From: Lachnospiraceae bacterium
GTDB lineage: Bacteria; Bacillota; Clostridia; Lachnospirales; Lachnospiraceae
Direction of reading: 5' to 3'
Length of the DNA stretch: 34,445 nt
Assembly (NCBI GenBank): GCA_029062885.1
Contig: JAIDPH010000282.1
Location: 1 to 34,445, forward strand
Shown here: positions 15,259-25,000 of the stretch, piece by piece
Numbering within the stretch: the stretch's first letter is position 1
Layout: every line of letters starts with the position of its first letter
Notes under the pieces: generated by a model
Told to the model about the DNA's origin: nothing
The model's database searches: none
What the model saw: the letters and a program-made list of their open reading frames with translations, nothing else
Translations under genes and position numbers: made by a program

Positions 15259-17760
15259 TTGGATAAGTATGAATACAAGGTTCGCGCTGATGAAATTAAA
15301 TCACTGATAGCTGAAGGGGAATATGGAGAAGCAGTAAAAATTGCAGACACCATTGACTGGCGCAGGGTCAGAAGCGTCATGATGCTATGTACCATTAGTG
15401 ATGTATATAAAATAAATCGGAGATATCAGGAAAGCAATGATATCCTGTTATTAGCATACGAAAAACATCCAACGGGAAGGTTGATTGTATATTCGTTGTG
15501 CGAATTGGCAATTAAGATGGAAGATTATGCGCGGGCGGTTGAATACTTTAAGGAGTTTGTGCAGATAGCGCCCAGAGATACCGGTAAGTATATTTTGCAG
15601 TATCGTTTATATGAGGCGCAGGAGGTTCGTCTGGAAGAGCGGATTGCCGTTCTGGAAGAATTTAAGAAACGCGATTATCGTGAGAAATGGGCATATGAGT
15701 TAGCGTATCTATATCACAGAATCGGACTTGCAACGAAGTGCGTTGAAGAATGCGATGAAATGTATCTTTGGTTCGGAGAAGGGAAATATGTATGTAAAGC
15801 GCTTGAGTTGAAGGCGTTGCATGCTCCGTTGAGCGCTGACCAGCAGGCGAAATATGATTCATGGATTGGCAGACGCAGCGGGGAAGACAGCTCAGACGAG
15901 GAGAATCCGGCGGATGAAGAAAACGCTGATGAAGAAGATATTAATGAAGAAATAGATGAAAGCGAAGGAGAAGAAGAGGAAGAAAACGAAGAAGTAAATG
16001 ATGATATTATGACCATGCCTACTACAGAGCTTCCGGAAGTGAAGACCGTAGACGTAGGTCAATATAATACTCTCAATTTACAAAAGGCATTAGCGGAAAG
16101 TATGAAGGAGGTTCTGGAGGAGGAAGAGTCATCTGTTTTGGAAGAAACATCCGATTCAGAAGAAGAGCCTTCCATTTCAGAAGAAGAATCTTCTGATTTA
16201 GAAGAAGAACCTTCTATTGTAGAGCAGATTATCGCTCCGCTGTTACAGGAAACAGGGGAAATATCGGGTCCTGAGCTTGAACAGTACAGGACTGATGCGC
16301 CGGAAATTAACGTGCAGGAAACTATCGAGCCGGAAATTGACGAACACGATGACACGGAAATACAACCGGAAGTGACGCGTCAGGAGGCTGTGAGAGATTT
16401 CTATGTACAGCCAAGCAGATACGATGGTGTCTTGGCGCAGGAATATGACGGACAGATCAGTCTGGTAGTTCCGGATGAAAAGAAAGTTGAAAAACAGATT
16501 ACCGGACAGCTTAGCATAGAAGATGTTATGGCTGAATGGGAAAAGATGAAAAAGAGAAATGAACAGAAGCGTATGGAGGCGGTTCGCCAGAAGATATTAT
16601 CTGATACAGGAGGTCTGTTTGCTGAATTTGACGAGGCGACCAAAAGCGGCCTGTTAGAGCAGCTTGAGAAAGTTTTCGAGATGACGGAATCGATAGAAGA
16701 TGATATTTCTCCTACCGTTAAGAAAGTGATTCTTCCGAATGAAGCGAAAACAGAACTGAATAATTATACACAGCAGGAAGAAAGCAATGAGACCGATGAA
16801 GCACCGCAGGAAATGTCCGAGGATGTACTTACGGAAGATGATGAAGTTGAAGAATTAGAAGAAATTGAAGAGACTGAAACGGTTGAAGAATCTCAAATTG
16901 CCGAAACGGTTGAAGAAATTGAAGAGTCTAAGGACGTAGAGGAAGCTAAAGACATAACTGATGCGACCCCGAAAGCGCATCCACAACCGCCTCAGGAACA
17001 TAATCGTGCAATCAGAGAATTAACCGATGAAGAAAAGGAACTATTTGGGCCATGTGTTAATAATAAGAAGACTAAGGATCAATTAATCCACACATTGGAT
17101 AATATGAGCATGGCGGCATACACCGGTAATGTTATTGTTACAGGCGAAGAAGGCAGCGCGTTGGACCTGGCAAAGAATCTGATTCGCGAAATGCAGAATA
17201 ATGATAGTAACTTTTCAGGCAAGGCAGCTAAAATATCCGGAGAAGTCCTGAATAAAAAAGACATCCACGAAACAATAGGAAGACTTGTCAATGGAGCACT
17301 GATTATTGAGAAGGCGTCCGGCTTAAACGCCGAAACTATTGCTAAGCTCAATAAAGAGCTTGAGAAGTATAATGTGGGATTGCTGCTGTTCATGGAAGAT
17401 ACAAAGCTGGATATGAACAAACTGCTGTCAAAAAATGAGATATTAAAAGAAAACTTTAATCTAAGGGTTGACATTGAGCCTTTGGATAATGAAGCATTGG
17501 TTGCCTGTGCAAAGCTGTACGCGAAGGAGATGGAATATTCCATTGATGAATTCGGCATTTTGGCACTCCATACGCGGATATCGGAGATGCAGACGAGCGA
17601 CCATGCAGTGACTGTGGCGGAAGTGAAGGAATTGATAGATGAAGCGATTTACTACGCAAATAGAAAGACGCCGAAACATTTTCTGGACATTCTTCTGGCA
17701 AAAAGGTATGATGAAGAAGACATGATTATTTTACGGGAAAATGACTTTATGCACAATTAA
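15259..17760 (+). CDS. TPR / acidic-linker protein with degenerate AAA+ domain
   Basis: Large protein (833 residues) not assigned to a named family. Residues 1-200 are helical with TPR-like repeats (for example [14 protein letters not shown] and [15 protein letters not shown]). Two very acidic low-complexity blocks lie at about 211-324 and 511-564, separated by a less acidic segment with a charged helix (about 418-450). The C-terminal 590-794 follows the layout of CbbX/SpoVK-type AAA+ domains but lacks key residues: the Walker A site reads [13 protein letters not shown] (no GKT) and the Walker B site reads [11 protein letters not shown] (no DE pair). TTG at 15259 is chosen because AGAGGTGAT sits 4-5 bp upstream. 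It lies 23 bp before glgB, probably one operon. Likely a scaffold or regulator rather than an ATPase (inference). Confidence 0.72.
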   Translation: MDKYEYKVRADEIKSLIAEGEYGEAVKIADTIDWRRVRSVMMLCTISDVYKINRRYQESNDILLLAYEKHPTGRLIVYSLCELAIKMEDYARAVEYFKEFVQIAPRDTGKYILQYRLYEAQEVRLEERIAVLEEFKKRDYREKWAYELAYLYHRIGLATKCVEECDEMYLWFGEGKYVCKALELKALHAPLSADQQAKYDSWIGRRSGEDSSDEENPADEENADEEDINEEIDESEGEEEEENEEVNDDIMTMPTTELPEVKTVDVGQYNTLNLQKALAESMKEVLEEEESSVLEETSDSEEEPSISEEESSDLEEEPSIVEQIIAPLLQETGEISGPELEQYRTDAPEINVQETIEPEIDEHDDTEIQPEVTRQEAVRDFYVQPSRYDGVLAQEYDGQISLVVPDEKKVEKQITGQLSIEDVMAEWEKMKKRNEQKRMEAVRQKILSDTGGLFAEFDEATKSGLLEQLEKVFEMTESIEDDISPTVKKVILPNEAKTELNNYTQQEESNETDEAPQEMSEDVLTEDDEVEELEEIEETETVEESQIAETVEEIEESKDVEEAKDITDATPKAHPQPPQEHNRAIRELTDEEKELFGPCVNNKKTKDQLIHTLDNMSMAAYTGNVIVTGEEGSALDLAKNLIREMQNNDSNFSGKAAKISGEVLNKKDIHETIGRLVNGALIIEKASGLNAETIAKLNKELEKYNVGLLLFMEDTKLDMNKLLSKNEILKENFNLRVDIEPLDNEALVACAKLYAKEMEYSIDEFGILALHTRISEMQTSDHAVTVAEVKELIDEAIYYANRKTPKHFLDILLAKRYDEEDMIILRENDFMHN

Positions 17761-17783
17761 TAAAGATGTAGGGGGGCTTTTTA

Positions 17784-19712
17784 ATGGCAGGTAAGGCAGT
17801 TACAAAAAAAGAAGCAGGTAATAAGGTGTTTATTTCGGAGGATGACCAGTATTTATTCGCTCAGGGAACGCACTATGATATTTATAAAAAACTCGGTGCG
17901 CATCCGTCTGTGGAAGACGGGATAAAAGGAATGTCTTTTGCAGTATGGGCGCCTAATGCGGCAAGTGTGAATGTTATAGGTACATTTAATGACTGGAATG
18001 AAGAAAGCCATCCGATGACGAAGCTGGGTCCCGGTGGAATATGGCAGTTATTTATTCCGGATGTTGGTGAGAATGAGATGTATAAATATCTTATTCATAC
18101 CAATGGCGGTGAAAAACGTTACAAAGCGGATCCATTTGCTAATTATTCTGAGATGAGGCCGGGTAATGCGTCTAAGACCTTTGATATATACAAATTCAAA
18201 TGGACTGACAGCGCATGGATGAGCGCGAGAAACGGTAAGGATTATAATAAGGAGCCGCTTGCCATTTATGAGTGCCACATCGGTTCCTGGATGAAACACC
18301 CTGACGGAACTGAAGAGGGATTCTATAACTACCGTGAATTTGCGGACAGGATTGTAGAATATTTAAAGGAAATGCAATATACTCATATAGAACTCATGGG
18401 AATCGCAGAATTCCCGTTTGATGGTTCATGGGGTTATCAGGTGACAGGATATTACGCTCCGACTTCACGATATGGGAATCCTGAAGATTTTATGTATCTG
18501 ATTAACGAATTGCATAAGAACAAGATAGGCGTCATTCTGGATTGGGTTCCCGCGCATTTTGCAACTGATGCGCATGGCTTGGAAAGATTCGACGGAGAGT
18601 GTATTTTTGAGCATCCCGACCCGAGGCGCGGAGAACATCCTGACTGGGGCACTAAAATTTTTAATTATGGAAAAACGGAAGTAAAAAATTTCCTGATTGC
18701 CAACGTTCTATTCTGGGCAAGGGAGTATCATGTAGACGGTATCAGGGTGGATGCTGTAGCATCTATGTTGTATTTGGATTATGGTAAACGTGACGGACAG
18801 TGGCTGCCTAATCAATATGGTGGTAATAAAAATCTGGAAGCAATAGAGTTCTTCCGTCATATGAATTCGGTTGTTCTCGGCTCTATCCCCGGATTTTTGA
18901 CAATTGCGGAAGAATCTACAGCGTGGCCTCTTGTTACGGGTAAAGTCGAAGATGAAGGTCTGGGATTCAGCTTTAAATGGAATATGGGTTGGATGCATGA
19001 TTTCTGCGAATATATGAAATTGGATCCGCTTTTCCGTAAGAATAATCATTATGCCATGACCTTTGCCATGAGTTATAATAACAGCGAGAACTATATTCTT
19101 CCGTTATCTCACGATGAGGTTGTGCATTTGAAATGCTCCATGCTGAATAAAATGCCGGGCTATCCGGTAGATAAATATGCGAATCTGAGAGCCGGATACA
19201 GTTATTACTTCGGACACGCAGGAAAGAAACTGCTCTTTATGGGTCAGGATTTTGGACAGGAGAGAGAGTGGAGTGAAACAAGGGAATTGGATTGGTTCCT
19301 TCTGGGGGAAGAACTGAATCTGGGTATGCACGAGTATGTAAAAGAATTGTTGAAGATTTACAGGAAGTATCCGGCAATGTATTCCATTGATAACGATTGG
19401 GGCGGATTTGAATGGATTAACGCAGACGATGCTGAACGCAGTACATATAGCTTTTTCAGAAAAGATGCTACAGGAAAAAATAATATTCTGTTTGTCCTCA
19501 ATATGACTCCGGTGATGCGGGAAGGATATAAAGTCGGCGTTCCTAAGAAAAAGAAATATAAGTTGCTTCTGAACAGTGATGATAAGCGTTTCGGGGGTAA
19601 TGGGCATGTGATACCGGCAGAAATTTCCGCAAAAAAAGAAACCTGCGATTTCAGAGATTATAGCATTACATTTGATTTACCGCCGCTTACAGCTGCGATT
19701 TTCATATTCTAA
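17784..19712 (+). CDS. glgB: 1,4-alpha-glucan branching enzyme GlgB
   Basis: GH13 branching enzyme that cuts alpha-1,4 glucan chains and rejoins them as alpha-1,6 branches in glycogen. The N-terminal CBM48-like domain (about 35-130) has VWAPNAASVNVIGTFNDW. The catalytic barrel shows region I DWVPAHF, region II GIRVDAV (nucleophile Asp323), region III AEEST (acid/base Glu376) and region IV LSHDE (Asp444). A C-terminal beta domain follows. At 642 residues it is full length. AGGGGGG precedes the ATG. No other glycogen genes are adjacent; it follows the TPR/pseudo-AAA gene by 23 bp and ends at a strong terminator. Confidence 0.96.
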   Translation: MAGKAVTKKEAGNKVFISEDDQYLFAQGTHYDIYKKLGAHPSVEDGIKGMSFAVWAPNAASVNVIGTFNDWNEESHPMTKLGPGGIWQLFIPDVGENEMYKYLIHTNGGEKRYKADPFANYSEMRPGNASKTFDIYKFKWTDSAWMSARNGKDYNKEPLAIYECHIGSWMKHPDGTEEGFYNYREFADRIVEYLKEMQYTHIELMGIAEFPFDGSWGYQVTGYYAPTSRYGNPEDFMYLINELHKNKIGVILDWVPAHFATDAHGLERFDGECIFEHPDPRRGEHPDWGTKIFNYGKTEVKNFLIANVLFWAREYHVDGIRVDAVASMLYLDYGKRDGQWLPNQYGGNKNLEAIEFFRHMNSVVLGSIPGFLTIAEESTAWPLVTGKVEDEGLGFSFKWNMGWMHDFCEYMKLDPLFRKNNHYAMTFAMSYNNSENYILPLSHDEVVHLKCSMLNKMPGYPVDKYANLRAGYSYYFGHAGKKLLFMGQDFGQEREWSETRELDWFLLGEELNLGMHEYVKELLKIYRKYPAMYSIDNDWGGFEWINADDAERSTYSFFRKDATGKNNILFVLNMTPVMREGYKVGVPKKKKYKLLLNSDDKRFGGNGHVIPAEISAKKETCDFRDYSITFDLPPLTAAIFIF

Positions 19713-19730
19713 ATTATAATATATTAGCAT

Positions 19731-19770
19731 AAAAGGGATAATCTTGATGGTTATCCTTTTTATATTTTAT
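19731..19770 (+). terminator. Intrinsic terminator after glgB
   Basis: AAAAGGGATAATC (19731-19743) pairs with GGTTATCCTTTTT (19749-19761) with a few G-U pairs around a TTGAT loop, then ATATTTTAT. Closes the glgB transcript just before the flagellar promoter. Confidence 0.88.
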
Positions 19771-19783
19771 TAATTGCCAAGGT

Positions 19784-19810
19784 TAAAAAATAAACAATTA
19801 ATACCGATAT
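19784..19810 (+). promoter_or_regulatory. Sigma-28 (SigD/FliA) type promoter TAAA-15-ACCGATAT
   Basis: TAAA at 19784-19787, exactly 15 bases, then ACCGATAT at 19803-19810. This differs from the Bacillus SigD consensus (TAAA-N15-GCCGATAT) at one position. It is 75 bp upstream of the flagellin start, giving a leader of about 68 bases. Confidence 0.8.
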
Positions 19811-19884
19811 TAAGAATAGAGATAGTTTTTTATCTATATGCATTTTATCATATTTATCTTATATTAGAACAGGAGATAGAATAC

Positions 19885-21867
19885 ATGCTGTCTATACAGA
19901 ATAATATGCTTGCCAAGAATGCAAACAGGCAATTAGATGTAAACATCAAGAAGAATGTAAAAATATCTGAAAAGCTTTCATCTGGATATCGTATTAATAG
20001 AGCGGCGGATGATGCGGCCGGTCTGGCTATTTCGGAGAAAATGCGCAGGCAGATACGCGGTCTGAATCAAGCGGGGGAGAATATCAAAGACGGAATAGGA
20101 TATGTACAAACTGCTGAGGGTGCTTTGAATGAAGTGCATGAGATGCTTCAGCGTATTAACGAACTTGCCGTAAAGGCGGCGAACGGTACAAATAATGTCG
20201 AGGACAGGGCATATATTAATGAAGAGATACAGGCATTGAAGTCAGAGGTGGCGCGTATTTTTAGTACCACATCTTTTAATGAGCAGAGGATTTGGGAGCC
20301 TGAGGAATATACTCCGATAGTTGACTATACAAAAAAGCAGGCCGTTAGTTATACCAGAAACGCTTATAAAAATAATGATATAACGAATGAAACCTGTGGT
20401 GTATTAGCCTCAAATGGATATGCAGTTGATGCAGATCAGGATGGAGTTAAGGTTACGTGGACTGGTTATGATCGTAAGTCATATGAAACAAAAAGGATTG
20501 ACTGGGATACTTTAAAGGAAAATAATTACTCGTTTGATATTGAACCTACGGATGATGATGGGAATGTTTTGTTTACATATAGTGTTTCTATGCATGTGGA
20601 GGAGACTGCTACATTGGACGATATTATAGGCAGTATTAATAACACTAGGCTGCCATCAGACCCTCATGTAAATATAGGCGCCAAATTTAAAAGTGATCAC
20701 GATCCGAGTGTAACCATCTATAGTGCATCTATTAGTTATGCGGCGGCTTATGTTTCAAATAGAAATTCAGTTGACGGATATGATTTTGATAATGCCAATG
20801 ATGACTGTATCTATCCTGTATTGAATGCGAATAATAGCAACTTAACAAAATATCCAAGTGCGACTGTGCCGGCTGATGCGAAAAACGATGATGGAACATG
20901 GGAGCTTTTATTTTATATGGAGGGGATTGGAAACGTAACAGCTAAAGCTACATCATGTACTTACTATTCATATGATAGAACCAATGACGATTATGACTTT
21001 TGGTGGGTATGGAGCTACTATAGTGACGGCTCACGACATGATGTTGGTAAACCGAAAACTACCGATGCAACTTTAAGAGGTGTAATGGATGCACTGACCG
21101 GAACAAAAGAGGATGAAACGCCTGGTCTGCTTAAAAGAGAAAATGATGGAGTGGGTGATGAGGGAGGGTATATATATCTTTCCTTTCAATTAAATGATAT
21201 TGCTTCGGATAAGGATCTTATTTATGGAGATAATCTTAATTTGCGTTCCTTAAGCAGTATAGGAAGTATTACCATGCGGATTGGAGTAGCTCCTGATGAC
21301 ACCGAAGAAAAAGTATTAAAGAAAATTACCGAGACATTGAATGATAGTACGATTGTTGATTTATTTAATTCCAGTGCTACTGATTATGCCCGCTATAATA
21401 GTACTATAGCATCGGTTAATCCGGGTTATAATGTAGAAGTTCCAGTCTACGGTGATGTCATAACAAGCGGCAAACAATACTTCTGGGTACAGGCAGGTGC
21501 GGAAGCCGGACAGCATATTGATATAGAATATGATGCACTCAGTCTGTATGCATTGGGAATGCAGAAGACGGATGTGCTTACAGTAGAAAGCGCCAGCCGC
21601 GCAATTGATGAGGTTAAAGGCGCGATTCAGATAGTAAGCGAACAACGTTCACTATTTGGTGCATATCAGAACCGTTTGGAGCATGCCTATAATATAAATA
21701 AAAATGTTGAAGAAAATACTCAGTCAGCCGAATCCCTTATCAGAGATACGGACATAGCGGATATGATGATGGAGTATTCCATTAACAACATTCTATTACA
21801 GGCAGGAACCAGTATGCTTGCGCAGGCAAATCAGAGCAGCCAACGGATTTTAGAATTACTTAGCTGA
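19885..21867 (+). CDS. Flagellin with a large variable domain
   Basis: Filament subunit (660 residues). The N-terminal D0/D1 helices (about 1-140) carry the hallmarks LSSGYRINRAADDAAGLAISEKM and MLQRINELAVKAANGT. The C-terminal D1/D0 (about 570-660) has QNRLEHAYN, IRDTDIADMM and ends QRILELLS. Between them are about 420 residues of Asp/Tyr/Trp/Ser-rich, presumably surface-exposed sequence (for example DDYDFWWVWSYY), so it is well above the roughly 280-500 common for flagellins. The start at 19885 is chosen because AGGAG (19871-19875) precedes it and MLSIQNN is the flagellin start; the open frame back to 19774 runs into the promoter and is not coding. The gene name is left open because multiple flagellins exist. 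Confidence 0.96.
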   Translation: MLSIQNNMLAKNANRQLDVNIKKNVKISEKLSSGYRINRAADDAAGLAISEKMRRQIRGLNQAGENIKDGIGYVQTAEGALNEVHEMLQRINELAVKAANGTNNVEDRAYINEEIQALKSEVARIFSTTSFNEQRIWEPEEYTPIVDYTKKQAVSYTRNAYKNNDITNETCGVLASNGYAVDADQDGVKVTWTGYDRKSYETKRIDWDTLKENNYSFDIEPTDDDGNVLFTYSVSMHVEETATLDDIIGSINNTRLPSDPHVNIGAKFKSDHDPSVTIYSASISYAAAYVSNRNSVDGYDFDNANDDCIYPVLNANNSNLTKYPSATVPADAKNDDGTWELLFYMEGIGNVTAKATSCTYYSYDRTNDDYDFWWVWSYYSDGSRHDVGKPKTTDATLRGVMDALTGTKEDETPGLLKRENDGVGDEGGYIYLSFQLNDIASDKDLIYGDNLNLRSLSSIGSITMRIGVAPDDTEEKVLKKITETLNDSTIVDLFNSSATDYARYNSTIASVNPGYNVEVPVYGDVITSGKQYFWVQAGAEAGQHIDIEYDALSLYALGMQKTDVLTVESASRAIDEVKGAIQIVSEQRSLFGAYQNRLEHAYNINKNVEENTQSAESLIRDTDIADMMMEYSINNILLQAGTSMLAQANQSSQRILELLS

Positions 21868-21914
21868 CAATGCGGTGGTTTACAGTTTATATTTACTGGT
21901 TGAAAATCAGGGGT

Positions 21915-21941
21915 TAAGAAAATAATAAAGTATGCCGAAAT
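21915..21941 (+). promoter_or_regulatory. Sigma-28 type promoter TAAG-15-GCCGAAAT
   Basis: TAAG at 21915-21918, exactly 15 bases, then GCCGAAAT at 21934-21941. It matches the SigD consensus closely, with one mismatch in each box. It is placed to drive the repeat-protein, second flagellin and fliS genes. Predicted initiation near 21948 falls inside the first arm of the terminator described next. Confidence 0.72.
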
Positions 21942-21980
21942 AAAGGGTAACTGTATAAAGCACAGTTACTCTTTTTATAT
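21942..21980 (+). terminator. Terminator of the large flagellin gene
   Basis: AAAGGGTAACTGT (21942-21954) pairs with ACAGTTACTCTTT (21962-21974), one G-U pair, 7-base loop, then TTATAT. It lies 75 bases past the flagellin stop, directly behind the sigma-28-like promoter. Confidence 0.8.
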
Positions 21981-22006
21981 AAAGACCTACTACATGGAGC
22001 GTGTGT

Positions 22007-25000
22007 ATGAAGATTACATTTGACAATAGTAATACCAATCAAAATGTAGACAAGGTGATGACAACTACATATCGAGATACTCATACGGAGAAAACGAAAC
22101 AAACGAGTGCATTTGCATTAGACATTTCTGGAACAGTTATGGATAACACAGCTTACAAAGGTCAGGGAAAGACCGCGGAAGACGTTATGCAGTATGCGGG
22201 ACAAATTGATGTTGCCACGCAGAGAGACTATATGACAGTTATGTCTAATTCTATGTCTACAGAAGATTTTAGCCGTATGATGAAAGAAGGTTATCATATC
22301 GGCGATATGGATGTTGAAGAAGTCGTTACCATTGTTGATAAGATTAAGTCGGAGCTTATTAAAGGCGGAACGCAGGTTGCGGGATATACTGACCAAATAG
22401 ATGCAGAAACTCTTGAGAAAATTACAGGCAGTGAAGCATTTGCAAGAGAACTTTGTAATCAGTTTGCAAAACATGATGTACCAATTACGAAAGAAAATGT
22501 AATAGACGCCAAAAAGGCATATGATAGGGCGACAGAGCTTCAGGAAATGACGGAAGGCGCCATAAAATATATGGTTGAGAACCAAATGGCACCTACGATA
22601 GATAACCTGTATCTGGCAAATCATAGTTCTACAGCGGATGGTGACAGGCAGGGTAGAGGTTACTATTCAGACGGTTCGGGATATTATGCTAAGAAGGCAG
22701 AGGAATTTAACTGGCAGCAGTTGCGTCCTCAGATGGAAAAAGTTCTTACAGAGGCTGATTTAGAGGTTAACGAGGAAACGCTGGAAGATGCAAAATGGCT
22801 TATTGAAAAAGGAATTCCTTTAACACCGGAAGCTGTTGACAGACTTTATCAGTTGGATAATTTAACACTGCCACGAGACGATGAACAGATTCTTTCTACA
22901 ATTGCAGCTGCTATATCAGATGGCAAAAGCGCAGGAGCGGCAGATCTTGTAGATGGTAAAAGCAGTTTTGAAAAGGCTGCGGAGTATGTAGAAAGATTTG
23001 AATATATTACGGATGAGGCAGTTGATAAAACTGTAGCAGACGGAAAAGAACTTACTTTATCTAATCTGGAAGAAGCACAGAAACAGTTAGTGGATGTTCG
23101 GACTTCTACAGAAAAGAATTCTGAAGATAATAGTATTACAACTACTAATGTTTTAGCAGAGCTGCCTGAGAATATTTCAGCAAGACGGCAATTAGAAGAA
23201 GTTCGTCTGATGATGACAGTAGAAGCTAATCGTAAATTACTGGAAAGTGGGTATTCGATTGATACTACCGAGCTGGAAAAGTTAGTAGATGATTTAAGAA
23301 GGATAGAAGATTGGCAGAAGCAGCGCTTATTCAATGAGGAAAATGTTGAAAGAGCATTGGAAAAAGCTTCTCTTTATACTGAAACTCGCAGCAAAGTATC
23401 AGAATTACCTTATATGCCTATAGATGTTGTCGGCAGGTTTAAAGTTTCAGATGAAGATTTTACTTTAAATCAGGTACATATAGATGGCAGCGCGTTAAGA
23501 AATCATTACGATGAAGCCAAAGAAAAATATGAAGCATGGATGACGACAATAAGAGAAGATTTGGGTGACAGTATTAATAAAGCCACTCAAAATGCTGATG
23601 ATATTCTGAAGGACATGGGATTGGAGACCAGCGAAGAAAATCGTCGTGCAGTACGCATTCTTGGATATAATAGTATGGAGTTGACTGAGGAAAATATACA
23701 GTCAGTTAGAGAATCTGATATGGAACTTCGCCGCGTAATTGATAAAATGACGCCAGCAGTTGTTTTACAGACGATTCGTGATGGTAAAAATCCTTTGGAG
23801 ATGACGGTACCGGAACTGAATGATTATTTGGATTCCATGCAATATGCAAGGAATCAGGAAAACGAAAAATACAGCAAATTTTTATATAAGCTGGATAAAA
23901 ATAAAGAAATCAATGAGCAGGAAAGAACAGCTTATATTGGTATTTACCGTATGTTTAGACAATTTGAAAAGAATGATGGCGCTGCGGTTGGAGCACTGTT
24001 GAATATGGGTGTGGAGCTTTCCTTTAAGAATATGCTAAGCGCAGTTCGCAGTAGTAAAAAAGTCGGCATGGATTTTCTGGTGGATAATGATTTTGATGGA
24101 ATTGACGCAATAGAGAAAAATATGTCGATTACTACACAGATAGAAAGTGGCTTCCGAAAGTATTATCGCGATATAGTCGCAGATATAGCGGATCGGATGG
24201 CGAAGCAGGAAGCTTCTTTGGAAAAAGAATATCATGAAGAACAACTGAAAGACTGCCGGCAGGCATGTGAAGCTGAAGATGCGATTATAGAAGAGCTGCT
24301 GCATAATAGACAGCCAATATCAACAAATAATTTGGAAGCAGCAAATATGTTATTGAATAATAGAGGTTTTCTTTTTAAAAAGCTTAACGAATTGACTGAT
24401 TCAGCTAATGAAAGCAAGGTAAAAGCAGCCGTTGCAAAGCTTACGGAGTCAATGATTGATAAGGATTCCTTGCAGGAAGCTTACGAAGAAATGCAACAGG
24501 TTTTTGAAGAGGCTTTGGAAGAAGCACAGTATGATGAAGGTATAAGTTATATTGACTTGAAGACAATCCAGAGCTGCCGTAAGCAGCTGACACTAGCGGT
24601 AAATCTGGCACAGGAAGAAAATTATCATATACCTGTTGAAATCAATGGAGAGACGACTTCTATTCATTTGAAAGTCCTTCATGATAAAGAAGATTCCGGT
24701 AAAGTAAAAGCAACTTTTTCTACAGAAAACTATGGAAAGGTTGCGGCGGAATTCAGCATCAGAAATAACAAAATATCGGGTTATATAGCATGTTCCACAT
24801 CAGAAGGATGCGAAAGCCTGCAAGGAAAAGAAGAAGACCTACGCGCGGAACTGAAGAAGAATTTTGCAGATATATTGCAAAATGATACGGAGTTTGGAAG
24901 CATTGGCGTGATTCATAGCAAAGAATTGGATTTGAATGGGTTTTCAGCCAAAGAAACACAGAACGGGCAGGAAGCAGACAATACTTCGTCAGTGCAGACA

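Noticed and set aside
19774-19884. 37-residue extension before the large flagellin
   Set aside because: The frame starts within the sigma-28-like promoter region, and flagellins begin at the helix starting MLSIQNN.
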